A stretch of 64,000 nucleotides of DNA from Schauerella aestuarii (GTDB lineage: Bacteria > Pseudomonadota > Gammaproteobacteria > Burkholderiales > Burkholderiaceae_B). Under the pieces are notes generated by a model. The model searched no databases. It worked only from the letters and a program-made list of their open reading frames with translations, and had not been told where the DNA came from. The first letter of the stretch is position 1. The number at the start of each line of letters is the position of its first letter. Of the stretch, positions 52,679-62,085 are shown in pieces. The stretch is from the NCBI RefSeq assembly GCF_009866805.1, contig NZ_SIZW01000042.1:62001-126000 (forward strand), given 5' to 3'. The translations under genes were made by a program, and so were the position numbers.

Positions 52679-55600
52679 TCAGATCCCGCTTGGCGCAGGC
52701 GCGGCGTCCGGTGCGCCGTCATCCTCGCCCTCCGGACGCTTCACGCGGAACCACAGTGCGTACAGCGCCGGCAGGAACAGCAACGTCAAAATCGTGCCCA
52801 CGCCGACGCCACCGATCAGCACGAAGGCCAATGGCCCCCAGAAGGTCGAGAAGGTCAACGGGATGAAGGCAAGCATGGCGGCGACGGCGGTAAGGATCAC
52901 CGGTCGCGCACGCCTGACGGTGGACTCGATGATCGCGTTGTAGTCACTCAATCCGGCGGCTTGATCGTGGTGAATCTGGTCGACCAGGATCAGCGTATTG
53001 CGCATCAGAATGCCGGCCAGCCCGATCAGTCCCAGGATGGCGTTGAATCCGAAGGGCTGGTTGAAAAGCAGCAGCGTGGGCACGGCACCCACCAGGCCCA
53101 GCGGCGCCGTGGCCAGCACCATGAACATCGCCGCGAATGAGCGCACCTGGATCATGATGACGGTGAGCATGGCCAGCAGCATGATGGGAAACACCGCCGC
53201 CAAAGCCTTGTTGGCCTTGCCGCTTTCTTCCACCGAGCCGCCGGTATCGATGTGATATCCGGGCGGCAGGCCCGCTTTCAGATCCGTCAGGAGCGGCAGC
53301 ACCGCGGCGGTCACGTCGGGCGGTTGCAGCCCGTCCCGGATATCGCCCTGTACGGAGATATAGGTTTCGCGATCGTAGCGTTTGAGGACCTGATCTTCCA
53401 TGCGCGTTTCGAAACGCGCCACTTGCTCGAGCGGCACCGTACGGCCATCTTGCGTGGTCAGATTGATGCCTTTGAGCGTACCCAGGGCATGGCGCTCTTC
53501 ATCTGGACTGCGCACCAACACATCGACGATACGCAAGCCTTCGCGCACCTGCGTGGCCACGGCGCCGTTCAAGCGCGCGGCCAGTTGTTGAGCCGCATCC
53601 CGCGGCGTCAAGCCGATCAATCGCAGGCGCTGCTGGTCGAATACCAGTTGCAATGACGGGGTGCGTTCGCCCCAGTCCAGGTGAACGTCGAACGTATCGG
53701 GGTGGCGCGAAATGATTTGCCGCGCCTGCTCGGCGATCGTGCGCACATGATCCACGTCCGGACCCATCACGCGAAAGACGATGGGATAGGGCACCGGCGG
53801 CCCGAACAGGAATTGGCTGACCCGCACGCGAGCTGCCGGAAAGTGGCCGTCGTTGACCATCCGCTGGATCTTGTTCTTCAACCGATCGCGGGCAGCGGGA
53901 TCGGCCGTTTGAATCACCATCTGCGCGTAGGCGGGATTGGGCAATTCAGGATTCAGCGAGAGGAAGAAACGGGGCGCGCCCTGGCCGATATAACTGCTCA
54001 CCCATGTGGTTTCGGGCTCGGCCTGCACCGCCCGTTCGATGGCCTTGGTGAGGTCTTCGGTGGCCGCGTAGGCCGAGCCGCTCGGCATGTAGACGTCGAC
54101 CGTCAACTCTGTGCGATCGGAGTTGGGGAAGAATTGCTTTTTGACGGCGCCCATGCCGACCACGGCCAACGCAAAGATCACGATCACGATCGCGGCAGTC
54201 AGCCACTTGCGATCGACCGAGCGCCGCACCCACCGGCGCAGACGCTGATAGTTGCGGGTGTTGTAGAGCGCATCGTGGCCGCCGGGCACGACTTTGATAT
54301 CGGGCAACATTTTCACGCCCATATAAGGCGTGAAATACACCGCGACCAACCATGACACGATGAGCGCAAAGCCCACCACCCAGAAGATGTTGCCGGCGTA
54401 CTCGCCGGCCGAAGACTGCGCGAAACCCACCGGGAAGAACCCGATGATGGTAACGAGCGTGCCCGAGAGCATCGGTGCGGCGGTCGCGCTCCAGGCGTAC
54501 GTCGCCGCAGTGATGCGGTCGGCGCCTTCTTCCATCTTCACCACCATCATCTCGATGGCGATGATGGCGTCATCCACGAGCAAGCCTAGCGACAGGATCA
54601 GCGCGCCCAGGGTTACCCGATCGAATTCGCGGCCCGTGGTCAGCATGATCACGAAAACGGCAGCCAGGGTGAGCGGCACGGCCGCGGCAACCACCAGACC
54701 CACGCGCAGGCCCAGCGTGAGCAGGCTCACGATCAACACCACGGCAAGTGCCATGAAGAACTTCAACATGAATTCGTTGATGGCTTCGTCGATCACGTGG
54801 GCCTGATCGGACACTTTCACGAACGACAAGCCCAAGGGCAGTTCGCGCTCAAGTGCGGCGGCTTCCTTGTCGAGCGACGCACCCAGCGTCAAGCCATTGA
54901 AATGCGGATCCATGATCACGCCCAACATCAACGTCGGCTCACCCTGGTGGCGAATCGATGCGGTGGGCGGATCTTCGTAGCCGCGCCGCACCGTGGCGAT
55001 GTCGCCCACGGTGAGCGTGCGGCCGTTGGCCGCGATGGGAATGGCGCGCACGCTTTCCACGCCATCGATGGCCCCATCCAGGCGCAATTGGGTGCGCGGC
55101 CCCTGCGTTTCGATAAAGCCCGCTGCCGTGACGTCGTTCTGCTTGGCAAGCGCATCCATCAGGTTCTGCGGCGTGATCCCAAGGGTGGCCAGCCGGTCGT
55201 TGGCGACTTCGACGATAAGCTTCTGCGGCTGCTCGCCCAGGATATTGACCTTCTGTACACCCTCGATCTTCAACAGCCGCTGGCGTAGCGTCTCGGCTTG
55301 CTGCACCAGTTCGCGATGGGGCAAGCCTGGCGCTTCGAGCGAAAACAGCGAAAAGTAAACGTCCGAATATTCGTCATTGAAGAACGGGCCTTGCACGCCT
55401 CTGGGCAGATAAACCGATTCATCCTGCAGCTTCTTGCGTATCTGATAGAACTGCTCGCCCACCAGCTTCGGTGGCGTGCTGTCGCTCAACACCACCTTCA
55501 TCGTCATCGCGCCCGGCCGCGTGACGGTCTCCACGCGGTCGTAGTACGTCAATTCCTGCAGCCGTTTTTCCAGGCGGTCGGCCACCTGGTTCTGCATCTC

Positions 55601-55780
55601 GTGCGCAGTGGCGCCGGGCCAATTGGCCGCCACCGTCATCACCTTTACGGTGAAGGACGGATCTTCGGCGCGCCCCAGTTTGAAAAAGGCCACTGCACCG
55701 GCGATGGCGATGGCCAGAATGAGAAAGAGGGTGATTGCGCGCTCGCGCACGGCCAGCGCCGAGAGATTGAAGCCGGTCAT
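52679..55780 (-). CDS. RND efflux transporter permease (AcrB-type, HAE1)
   Basis: A 1033-residue pump with the RND layout of two six-TM halves and two large periplasmic loops. TM1 starts RERAITLFLILAIAIAGAVAFFKLGRAEDPSF. The proton-relay aspartates are in LGLLVDDAIIAIEMM (TM4), and the repeated motif AGILMRNTLILVDQ appears in the second half. It exports hydrophobic drugs or metabolites. Its ATG overlaps the adaptor stop by 4 bases. No outer-membrane factor gene is present here. Confidence 0.93.
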   Translation of the reverse strand: MTGFNLSALAVRERAITLFLILAIAIAGAVAFFKLGRAEDPSFTVKVMTVAANWPGATAHEMQNQVADRLEKRLQELTYYDRVETVTRPGAMTMKVVLSDSTPPKLVGEQFYQIRKKLQDESVYLPRGVQGPFFNDEYSDVYFSLFSLEAPGLPHRELVQQAETLRQRLLKIEGVQKVNILGEQPQKLIVEVANDRLATLGITPQNLMDALAKQNDVTAAGFIETQGPRTQLRLDGAIDGVESVRAIPIAANGRTLTVGDIATVRRGYEDPPTASIRHQGEPTLMLGVIMDPHFNGLTLGASLDKEAAALERELPLGLSFVKVSDQAHVIDEAINEFMLKFFMALAVVLIVSLLTLGLRVGLVVAAAVPLTLAAVFVIMLTTGREFDRVTLGALILSLGLLVDDAIIAIEMMVVKMEEGADRITAATYAWSATAAPMLSGTLVTIIGFFPVGFAQSSAGEYAGNIFWVVGFALIVSWLVAVYFTPYMGVKMLPDIKVVPGGHDALYNTRNYQRLRRWVRRSVDRKWLTAAIVIVIFALAVVGMGAVKKQFFPNSDRTELTVDVYMPSGSAYAATEDLTKAIERAVQAEPETTWVSSYIGQGAPRFFLSLNPELPNPAYAQMVIQTADPAARDRLKNKIQRMVNDGHFPAARVRVSQFLFGPPVPYPIVFRVMGPDVDHVRTIAEQARQIISRHPDTFDVHLDWGERTPSLQLVFDQQRLRLIGLTPRDAAQQLAARLNGAVATQVREGLRIVDVLVRSPDEERHALGTLKGINLTTQDGRTVPLEQVARFETRMEDQVLKRYDRETYISVQGDIRDGLQPPDVTAAVLPLLTDLKAGLPPGYHIDTGGSVEESGKANKALAAVFPIMLLAMLTVIMIQVRSFAAMFMVLATAPLGLVGAVPTLLLFNQPFGFNAILGLIGLAGILMRNTLILVDQIHHDQAAGLSDYNAIIESTVRRARPVILTAVAAMLAFIPLTFSTFWGPLAFVLIGGVGVGTILTLLFLPALYALWFRVKRPEGEDDGAPDAAPAPSGI

Positions 55781-56898
55781 TTAGGCGTGTCTCGCGCGGA
55801 CAGGCCAGCGGCTTCTTCGGCGCTGGCCACGCGAACCTGCTGGCCGGCGTTGAGCAGATGCGCACCCAGTGCCACCACGCGTTCGCCCGCCGCCACGCCG
55901 CCCAGCAACGCAAACGTCTCGGTGTCGAGATCGCCCACCTTCACGTCGCGCCAGACGACCGTGTTGGTTTTGGGCTCGACCACCCATACGCCTGGGCCAT
56001 TGCCGCGGTCGAGCATGGCGCCAAGCGGTGCGCGCAGCGTTTGGATGGCCTGTGGGCCTTCGTTCAAGGTAAGGGTGACCGTTGCACCCAAGGGCGCCTG
56101 CGCCCCGGCCGCATCGAGGGTGTAGCGCGCCCGGTAGGTACGCGTGGTGGCATCGGCCGACGCTGAGAGCTCACGCAGGCGGGCCGGAAACTGCACGCCA
56201 GGCTGCGCATACAGTCGCGCCGTGGCGGGCAGATCGGCCAACCCGCGCTGACCTTCCGGCAGATCGACTTGCGCTTCGCGTTGGCCGTCGCGCGCAAGCA
56301 CGATCACCGTCTCACCGGCGCTGACGACCTGGCCCGGTTCGGCGGGAACCTGCATGACCACGCCATCGGCGTCGGCCGTCAAAGTGGCGTATTGCGCTTG
56401 ATTGGCGGTGCGGTCGGCATCGGCGCGCGCGGCACGCAACTGCGCCTGCGCCGCATCGGCTTCCGCACGCGCCTGGTCGTACACCTGACGCGACACGGCA
56501 CCCGGCTCGACCAGCTTGCGCAAACGCTTTTCGTCGGCCGCGGCGCGGATTTCCTGCACACGGGCCGATTCGACCGCCGAGCGAGCCGAGGCGGTCGACA
56601 ACTTGAAGTCGGTGTCGTCCAGACGCATCAAGGGTTGACCGGCCTTGACGCGGTCGCCAGGGTCGACCATGCGGGCGGCAATTTTTCCGGCCACGCGAAA
56701 GCCGAGATTGCTTTCGGTGCGCGCGCGCACCACGCCGGTGTATTGATAGGCCGCATGCGCAGCCGGCTGCAGGACCACGGTTCGCACCAGCGGCGGCGGC
56801 GGGTTGCTGGGCGGATCGGCACGGCAGCCGGCCAAGATGGCCGACAGCATGACAACCGAACCGAATGTAGCCTTACGGATAAAACCTTTGTGCGCCAT
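55777..56898 (-). CDS. RND periplasmic adaptor lipoprotein (membrane fusion protein)
   Basis: A 373-residue adaptor. The lipoprotein signal ends in LAGC (Cys25). A lipoyl half-motif (GFRVAGKIAARMVDPGDRVKAGQPLMRLDDTD), an alpha-helical hairpin rich in Ala/Arg (about residues 95-160), the second lipoyl half and a beta-barrel domain follow. It links the inner-membrane pump to a TolC-like channel. It is the first gene of the pump operon and overlaps the pump gene by ATGA. The TetR gene lies 60 bases upstream on the same strand. Confidence 0.92.
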   Translation of the reverse strand: MAHKGFIRKATFGSVVMLSAILAGCRADPPSNPPPPLVRTVVLQPAAHAAYQYTGVVRARTESNLGFRVAGKIAARMVDPGDRVKAGQPLMRLDDTDFKLSTASARSAVESARVQEIRAAADEKRLRKLVEPGAVSRQVYDQARAEADAAQAQLRAARADADRTANQAQYATLTADADGVVMQVPAEPGQVVSAGETVIVLARDGQREAQVDLPEGQRGLADLPATARLYAQPGVQFPARLRELSASADATTRTYRARYTLDAAGAQAPLGATVTLTLNEGPQAIQTLRAPLGAMLDRGNGPGVWVVEPKTNTVVWRDVKVGDLDTETFALLGGVAAGERVVALGAHLLNAGQQVRVASAEEAAGLSARDTPK

Positions 56899-56958
56899 GA
56901 CGTCCCTATCTTGTGCGCCGAAAGTATAGTGATGAGTGACGATTTCGTAAAGTCGTTA

Positions 56959-57597
56959 CTAGCGTCGAATGCCCCGCAGCACGAGCGCACTTAGGCGTTG
57001 GGCGCCAAACTCGAGATCGTCGTCAAGCGTCTGCTGCAGAATTTTCGGATGCGCCACACAGGCCATGGTCGACAGGATCGCGGCGGTGGTCTCGTCCAGC
57101 GAGGTTTCCGTCTCGAACACGCCGGCTTGCCGGCCTTCCTCGACGATATGGCCGATCGCCTTCGCCATGGTGATCTTGTGGTTCTCGATGGCCTGCCAGC
57201 CTTCGTTCATGGCCACGTCCACCATGTCGTGCAGCTTTCGCTCATTGAAGAACAGCCGCAGGCTTTCGGCGAGCAGCGTGTCATACAGCGCGGCGAACTT
57301 CGCTTCGCTGGGCAGCGGCCCGTATGCAACCGCATTCAACGCGCGCTCGATGGTCGCCAGCGTCAGGCTGCAGACGGCCTCGCAGATGGCAAGCTTCGAG
57401 TCGAAGAACTTGTAGACGTAGGCGGTCGAAACGTCCAGATCGGCAGCGATTTCGGCGATGGTGGTCTTGGCAAACCCGTAATGGCGAAAGCGCGCGTCGG
57501 CGCGCTCGACGATGCGATCCCGCATCTCGTGCTGCAACGGCCCGCGTTGACCGGGCGTTTGCGTGGCGGGAAGCGCATCGGGGAGGGGGGTAGACAT
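56959..57597 (-). CDS. TetR-family transcriptional regulator
   Basis: A 212-residue regulator. The N-terminal HTH is RDRIVERADARFRHYGFAKTTIAEIAADLDVSTAYVYKFFDSKLAICEAV, followed by a helical ligand domain. ATG at 57597 places it 16 bases after the DUF502 gene; the frame is open further upstream, inside that gene. Its position directly ahead of the RND operon on the same strand suggests it represses the pump. Confidence 0.92.
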   Translation of the reverse strand: MSTPLPDALPATQTPGQRGPLQHEMRDRIVERADARFRHYGFAKTTIAEIAADLDVSTAYVYKFFDSKLAICEAVCSLTLATIERALNAVAYGPLPSEAKFAALYDTLLAESLRLFFNERKLHDMVDVAMNEGWQAIENHKITMAKAIGHIVEEGRQAGVFETETSLDETTAAILSTMACVAHPKILQQTLDDDLEFGAQRLSALVLRGIRR

Positions 57598-57613
57598 CAG
57601 TGCGATGACCGGT

Positions 57614-58348
57614 TCAAGGCGCGCGGGAAGCGTCGTTAGGACGGGTTTCGATTGGTCCCTCTGCAGGCGCGGCATGCGCGCGGGTGCGCGGTTGCCGCGG
57701 CGGTTCGTCCGCAGACACCACGTCGCCGGGCGCGTCACCGGTATGCACGGGCACCGGTGGTGTGGCCTCGGCACGCGCCATCCATGCGATCAGAGACGAA
57801 CGCATGGCTTCTTCGACCGACATGTCGATCGGGGTCACCCACTCGACCGGTACGAATACCGTGTAGCCGCCGATCATGTATCCCATGGGCAGGTAAACGG
57901 CCACGCGGTCGCCCTGCGTAAACCCTTCCGGCAAGCCCGCCACGCCTTTGCGGGTGACCAGACCCACCACTTCGAGCGGCTGACCGGGCATCTTCAGCAC
58001 GACCACCTGCTGCTTGTTTTGCGAGCTGCTGGGCGTGAAATAGTCGGCGAAGCTTTTGAGCGACGAATAAATGCTCTTGACGACAGGAATGTTCGTAAAA
58101 GGCAGTTCGACGAACGACATGAAGCGCCGCACGCGGCGTTTCGATACGAGGTAACCGAGAATGATGATGCCGACGACGCCGAGCGCCAGCCCCATGCCGG
58201 GAATATAAAAATCACCGACGAACGGGCGCAGCACGCCAAAGGCCAGGGCTTCGGTCCAGGCCAGAAAAATGTACAGCAGGTACACGGTCAATGCGATCGG
58301 CAGGACCGTGATCAACCCACGAAAAAAATACTTCGATAACCGCGACAT
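57614..58348 (-). CDS. DUF502 family membrane protein
   Basis: A 244-residue protein. Two TM helices (about 8-30 and 50-70) enclose a short loop; RGLITVLPIALTVYLLYIFL and GLALGVVGIIILGYLVSKR are typical of DUF502. A cytoplasmic or periplasmic soluble domain (IPVVKSIYSSLKSFADYF, VYLPMGYMIGGYTVFVP) and a proline-rich tail follow. Function is unknown. ATG at 58348 is preceded by AGGAG. Its 3' end is 16 bases from TetR. The 288 bases upstream (58349-58636) hold no gene that I can support. Confidence 0.86.
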   Translation of the reverse strand: MSRLSKYFFRGLITVLPIALTVYLLYIFLAWTEALAFGVLRPFVGDFYIPGMGLALGVVGIIILGYLVSKRRVRRFMSFVELPFTNIPVVKSIYSSLKSFADYFTPSSSQNKQQVVVLKMPGQPLEVVGLVTRKGVAGLPEGFTQGDRVAVYLPMGYMIGGYTVFVPVEWVTPIDMSVEEAMRSSLIAWMARAEATPPVPVHTGDAPGDVVSADEPPRQPRTRAHAAPAEGPIETRPNDASRAP

Positions 58349-58636
58349 CGCGTCGAACTCCTAAGGCGGATGGGGGCGGGGAGGGAACGGGCACGCATGC
58401 TCGAGAGCGCAGGAGCATAGCAGTCCACTAGCGGATCATACGATGCTCACTCGCCGACGAGGTTTCATTGCGCAGCGATTTCTAATTATGCGGGTAGAAA
58501 AGCGATGAAAGCGCGATAGATGGGCGAGGTTGGGCGAAAATGCGGGTGCTTGGACGGTTGCGACCGGCAAGCGGGACCATCATCTCCTGTGCACAGCCAC
58601 ATCCTCCGAAGCGCCGTGCCCGTTGCAGCGGGGCAG

Positions 58637-59458
58637 TCAAGCGGTATGAAAGTTGCCGCGTTGCATCAATGCCGCGATTTCAGCTGCCACCATATCCGGC
58701 TTGTCCTTGTGCGGGGTATGCGCGCAATCGTCGATCTCGACCAGTCGCGTCTGCGGCACTCGTCGCGTGATACCGCGAATCTGCTCGAGGGTGCCGTATT
58801 CGTCGTTCACGCCCTGCATGGCCACCACGTCGCAGGTGATGGCGTCGAGTTCCGCTTCGATATTCCAATGCCGAAATTCGGGGGCGAGCCAGGCATCGTT
58901 CCAGCCCCAGAACGCCGAGTCCACGTCGTCGTGATACCGCGCCAGCCGGTCGCGCAGGCCAGTGGTCAGATAGGCGTCGCGCGCAATCGCCAGATTTTTG
59001 ATGGTGACGTCTTCCACGAAGATGTGGGGGGCGGCGACCGCGATGCCGGCGGCCCGATCGGGAAATGCCGCGGCGTAGAGCAGCGCGATCGACCCGCCAT
59101 CGCTGTGGCCGTAAAGGAAGGGCGGCTGCCGCGCGGTATCGACGCCCAACGCGGCCAGCACGGCCGGCAGCACGCGGTGAGCCTGGTCGTGCAGATAATC
59201 GATGGGCCACTTTTCGTCGGGTGCACGCGGCGTGGATCGACCATAGCCCGGACGGGAGTACAGCAACCCGCGGCAGCCGGCAAGCGTGCACACGGCTTCG
59301 GGCCAGTCGCGCCAGATGGCGACCGAGCCCAGGCCTTCGTGCAGAAATACCAGCACCGGCGCGTCCGGTTGCGCCGAGCCGATCCAACGGTACTCGATGC
59401 GCAGGGGGCGTCCTGAAACGTCGATTTCGCAAAACTGAGGCGTATTCATGGTCGTCAT
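58637..59458 (-). CDS. Alpha/beta hydrolase (esterase/peptidase-like)
   Basis: A 273-residue serine hydrolase. The oxyanion motif is VFLHEGLGSVAIW, the nucleophile elbow is LYGHSDGGSIALLYAA, and the base histidine is in IDDCAHTPHKDKPD. The cap region is tryptophan-rich (SAFWGWNDAWLAPEF). ATG at 59458 was used; MNTPQF three codons in is also possible. The open frame upstream overlaps the next gene. It follows the thioredoxin-like gene by 52 bases on the same strand. The substrate is unknown. Confidence 0.85.
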   Translation of the reverse strand: MTTMNTPQFCEIDVSGRPLRIEYRWIGSAQPDAPVLVFLHEGLGSVAIWRDWPEAVCTLAGCRGLLYSRPGYGRSTPRAPDEKWPIDYLHDQAHRVLPAVLAALGVDTARQPPFLYGHSDGGSIALLYAAAFPDRAAGIAVAAPHIFVEDVTIKNLAIARDAYLTTGLRDRLARYHDDVDSAFWGWNDAWLAPEFRHWNIEAELDAITCDVVAMQGVNDEYGTLEQIRGITRRVPQTRLVEIDDCAHTPHKDKPDMVAAEIAALMQRGNFHTA

Positions 59459-59510
59459 TGCCAGACAGGTTGGAAAAGGGCTGGTGAAGTGATTTGGCCG
59501 CCAGGCGGTG

Positions 59511-59879
59511 TCAGGGGAGTTCGGCGGGGTAGCTATCGAGCTGCAACCGGATTTTCTGCCGGATGTCCCAGTCCGAAAGCGTGGCTTCGACTGCGCCATA
59601 GAACACGCCATCGCGCACGAGATACATGGCAGGCAGATGGAACACTTCGTAGCGCGCGACCAGCCCGCCGTTTGTGCCGGCGTCGATCCAGCACACGCGA
59701 TCGGCCTGCAGCGACATCGCGGGCAGTTGTTCGCGCGCGATGCGACAATTGGCACAGGTACGACTATGGAAGACCAGGAGCGATAAGCCCTTGGCATCCA
59801 GCAAGTAGCGGTCGGCATCGCCGTCGCTCAATTCGACTTCTTCCACGAGGGGGCGCCTGCAGTATGACGAGAACGTCAT
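59511..59879 (-). CDS. Thioredoxin-like protein with CxxC
   Basis: A 122-residue thioredoxin-fold protein without signal peptide. The redox motif is CANC in VFHSRTCANCRIAREQL. The cis-proline is in VFHLPAMYLVRDG, and the FYGAVEATL strand completes the fold. CANC is an uncommon active-site dipeptide, so its redox potential may differ from thioredoxin. ATG at 59879 was selected by domain start. It diverges from tag across 65 bases. Confidence 0.82.
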   Translation of the reverse strand: MTFSSYCRRPLVEEVELSDGDADRYLLDAKGLSLLVFHSRTCANCRIAREQLPAMSLQADRVCWIDAGTNGGLVARYEVFHLPAMYLVRDGVFYGAVEATLSDWDIRQKIRLQLDSYPAELP

Positions 59880-59944
59880 TGTGGCAGGAGTTTGCCGTTC
59901 GGGCAGATGCCGAGTGGTGCGTAACTCTCCTTTCAAAGCTGGCC

Positions 59945-60592
59945 ATGAACACAAGCACACAATTCGAAGACGGAAAAACGCGCTGCAATTGGGTGACGGT
60001 ATCGCCGCTCTATGTGGCCTATCACGACGACGAGTGGGGCCGCCCGGTGGGCGACGACGACGGCATCTTCGAGCGGTTGAGCCTCGAAGGGTTTCAGTCC
60101 GGCTTGAGTTGGCTCACCATTCTGCGCAAGCGGCCGGCCTTCAGGGCTGCCTTTGCCGATTTCGATGTGGCCACGGTGGCAGGTTTCGGCGAGCGCGATG
60201 TCGCGCGCTTACTGGGCGATGCAGGCATCGTGCGGCACCGCGGCAAGATCGAGGCCGTGATCAACAACGCCGCGCGGGCGATCGAGCTCAAGCGGGAAGC
60301 CGGGTCGTTGGCGCAGTTTCTCTGGTCGTTTCAGCCCCCGCCCCAGCACCCCGACGATGCCATGACCCCGCGCACCACCTGCGATGAGGCCATCGCGTTG
60401 TCCAAGGCACTCAAGCAGCGGGGCTGGAAGTTCGTCGGTCCCACGACGATGTACGCCGCCATGCAGGCGATCGGGCTCGTCAACGATCATGCGCCCGACT
60501 GCCATTGCCGTAAGGCGGTCGACAAGATTCAAACTGCGTTCAAACGCCAACTGGCATCGCTGCACAAAAGCGTAACCGTCGATAGCGCATAA
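59945..60592 (+). CDS. tag: DNA-3-methyladenine glycosylase I
   Basis: A 215-residue HhH-superfamily glycosylase. The N-terminal zinc ligand region is RCNWVTVSPLYVAYHDDEWGRPV, the catalytic and base-binding stretch is FQSGLSWLTILRKRPAFRAAF, and the C-terminal zinc ligands lie in NDHAPDCHCR. It excises 3-methyladenine from alkylated DNA, complementing the Ogt gene 14 kb away. ATG at 59945 fits family length; the open frame upstream overlaps the divergent gene. Confidence 0.94.
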   Translation: MNTSTQFEDGKTRCNWVTVSPLYVAYHDDEWGRPVGDDDGIFERLSLEGFQSGLSWLTILRKRPAFRAAFADFDVATVAGFGERDVARLLGDAGIVRHRGKIEAVINNAARAIELKREAGSLAQFLWSFQPPPQHPDDAMTPRTTCDEAIALSKALKQRGWKFVGPTTMYAAMQAIGLVNDHAPDCHCRKAVDKIQTAFKRQLASLHKSVTVDSA

Positions 60593-60628
60593 TCGATATT
60601 GCATAATCGATATTGCTTAAACGATATT
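60587..60628. repeat. 14-bp tandem repeat, three copies
   Basis: GCATAATCGATATT is present exactly at 60587-60600 and 60601-60614, and as a variant GCTTAAACGATATT at 60615-60628. It starts inside the tag stop codon region and sits 55 bases before the GST gene, an AT-rich patch in a GC-rich genome. Confidence 0.85.
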
Positions 60629-60682
60629 GCACAGTCGAGTGCAATTTTCTTTCAAGGTTGTGCTCAAGGGGCGCGGTTGCCT

Positions 60683-61366
60683 ATGCTCAGATTGCCCATT
60701 CTCTACAGTTTCCGGCGCTGCCCGTATGCGATGCGGGCTCGGCTTGCCATTGCAGCGGCAGGCGTGTCGTGTGTGCTGCGGGAAGTGGTTCTGCGCGACA
60801 AGCCCGCTGCGCTCCTGGCGGCGTCGCCCAAAGGTACGGTGCCGGTGTTGGTGGACATCGATGGCCGCGTGATCGAAGAAAGCCTGGACATCATGCTCTG
60901 GGCGCTGAAGAAGAAGGATCCGCTGGGCTGGATGCCTGCCGCGCCGGTCGAGCGCGCGCAGCACGCGGCCTGGATTACCGATTGCGAACGCGACTTCAAA
61001 CCGCATCTTGACCGCTACAAGTACGCAAGCCGTTTCACGGATGTGGATGCGGCGGCGCATCGCGATCGTGCCGGTTTTTTCCTGGCGCGACTGGATCGGC
61101 AATTGAGCACACACAACGCGCTGTTTGGCGAACACCGCATGTGGGCCGACATCGCCATCTTGCCCTTCGTACGCCAATTTGCCTTGACCGACATCGACTG
61201 GTTTGCGAGCCAGCCCTGGCCGCATCTCCAGCGATGGCTGGACGACTTTCTGGCTTGGCCATTGCTGGAGATGGCGATGACCAAATTCGAGGCCTGGGAC
61301 CGTGTGGGCGCGGGCGTCGTGTTCCCCGATGCGTGCGCTTACCAGGAGCCTTGGCATGACCAATAG
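60683..61366 (+). CDS. Glutathione S-transferase/glutaredoxin-2-like protein
   Basis: A 227-residue two-domain protein. The N-terminal thioredoxin-like domain begins LRLPILYSFRRCPYAMRARLAIA, with a glutaredoxin-type CPYA motif, the cis-proline segment KGTVPVLVD and the glutathione contact EESLDIMLW. A helical GST C-terminal domain follows. It may act as a thiol transferase rather than a conjugating GST. ATG at 60683 was chosen at the domain start. Its end overlaps the next gene by 11 bases. Confidence 0.87.
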   Translation: MLRLPILYSFRRCPYAMRARLAIAAAGVSCVLREVVLRDKPAALLAASPKGTVPVLVDIDGRVIEESLDIMLWALKKKDPLGWMPAAPVERAQHAAWITDCERDFKPHLDRYKYASRFTDVDAAAHRDRAGFFLARLDRQLSTHNALFGEHRMWADIAILPFVRQFALTDIDWFASQPWPHLQRWLDDFLAWPLLEMAMTKFEAWDRVGAGVVFPDACAYQEPWHDQ

Positions 61367-62033
61367 CGCGATCCATCATGACCGCCGGCGCTGGCTGTTG
61401 GCCGGTGCGGGCGCGGCGGTGCTTACCCTCAGCGGTGCCATGGCCGCGGCCGGTGTTCGGCCTGCACGCGGTTCGTTGGCGGCCTACGGATGCGACGGCA
61501 CTGCGCCGGCCGGGCCGACGCAGACGGCATCCATACTCGCCGGATCGCCGGTCGAGGAGATCGACCGGGAGCTGAATCGCTGGCTCATCACGCCGCAGGC
61601 TGCGTTGACCAGCATGGCGCCCGCGGCCTTTGGGCTGCAGGGACGCCCGCTTGCGTGCGCGGCGTTTTCAATCGCGGAGCGCGCGCACCTTTCGCGGGCG
61701 CTCGCTACGCCAGATGCGTTGGATGCTGTGCAGCCGGGCACGGCCCAGGTGCTGGATGCGCGCACCCTGCGCTTCGACGCGCACGAACGCGCGCTTTTCG
61801 ACGTTCGCGGCAGGGCGGTATTGCGGCGCAGCAACGCCGATCGCCTTTGGGTCGTTCTCGATCGCGTCGAGCGGCCGGCGGATCTGGTGAAGTGGTGGGC
61901 CTTCGGCGCCGACGTCGTGGTCGTGCCGAGCAATCTCGACCGATGGGCGACTGACGCAGAGGAGGTCATGCGGCACGCCGGCGTACGTTCGCCAGAGGCA
62001 TGCCGTGCGGCGGGGCTCCTTGTACGCGCGTGA
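61356..62033 (+). CDS. Tat-signal hypothetical protein
   Basis: A 225-residue protein that I do not recognise. It opens with a twin-arginine signal (HHDRRRWLLAGAGAAVLTLSG) and an Ala-rich cleavage region, so it is probably exported folded. The mature part contains two cysteines (YGCDG, LACAAF) and a pattern of VLD-type strands (QVLDARTLRF, RLWVVLDRVERP, DVVVVPSN). No catalytic motif is clear. ATG at 61356 has AGGAG upstream and overlaps the GST stop by 11 bases, indicating coupling to that gene. Confidence 0.75.
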   Translation: MTNSAIHHDRRRWLLAGAGAAVLTLSGAMAAAGVRPARGSLAAYGCDGTAPAGPTQTASILAGSPVEEIDRELNRWLITPQAALTSMAPAAFGLQGRPLACAAFSIAERAHLSRALATPDALDAVQPGTAQVLDARTLRFDAHERALFDVRGRAVLRRSNADRLWVVLDRVERPADLVKWWAFGADVVVVPSNLDRWATDAEEVMRHAGVRSPEACRAAGLLVRA

Positions 62034-62085
62034 TGGGCACGCTGGATGCGCTGGCGCGGGCTATCTTCATTTTTGCGTTGCCATC

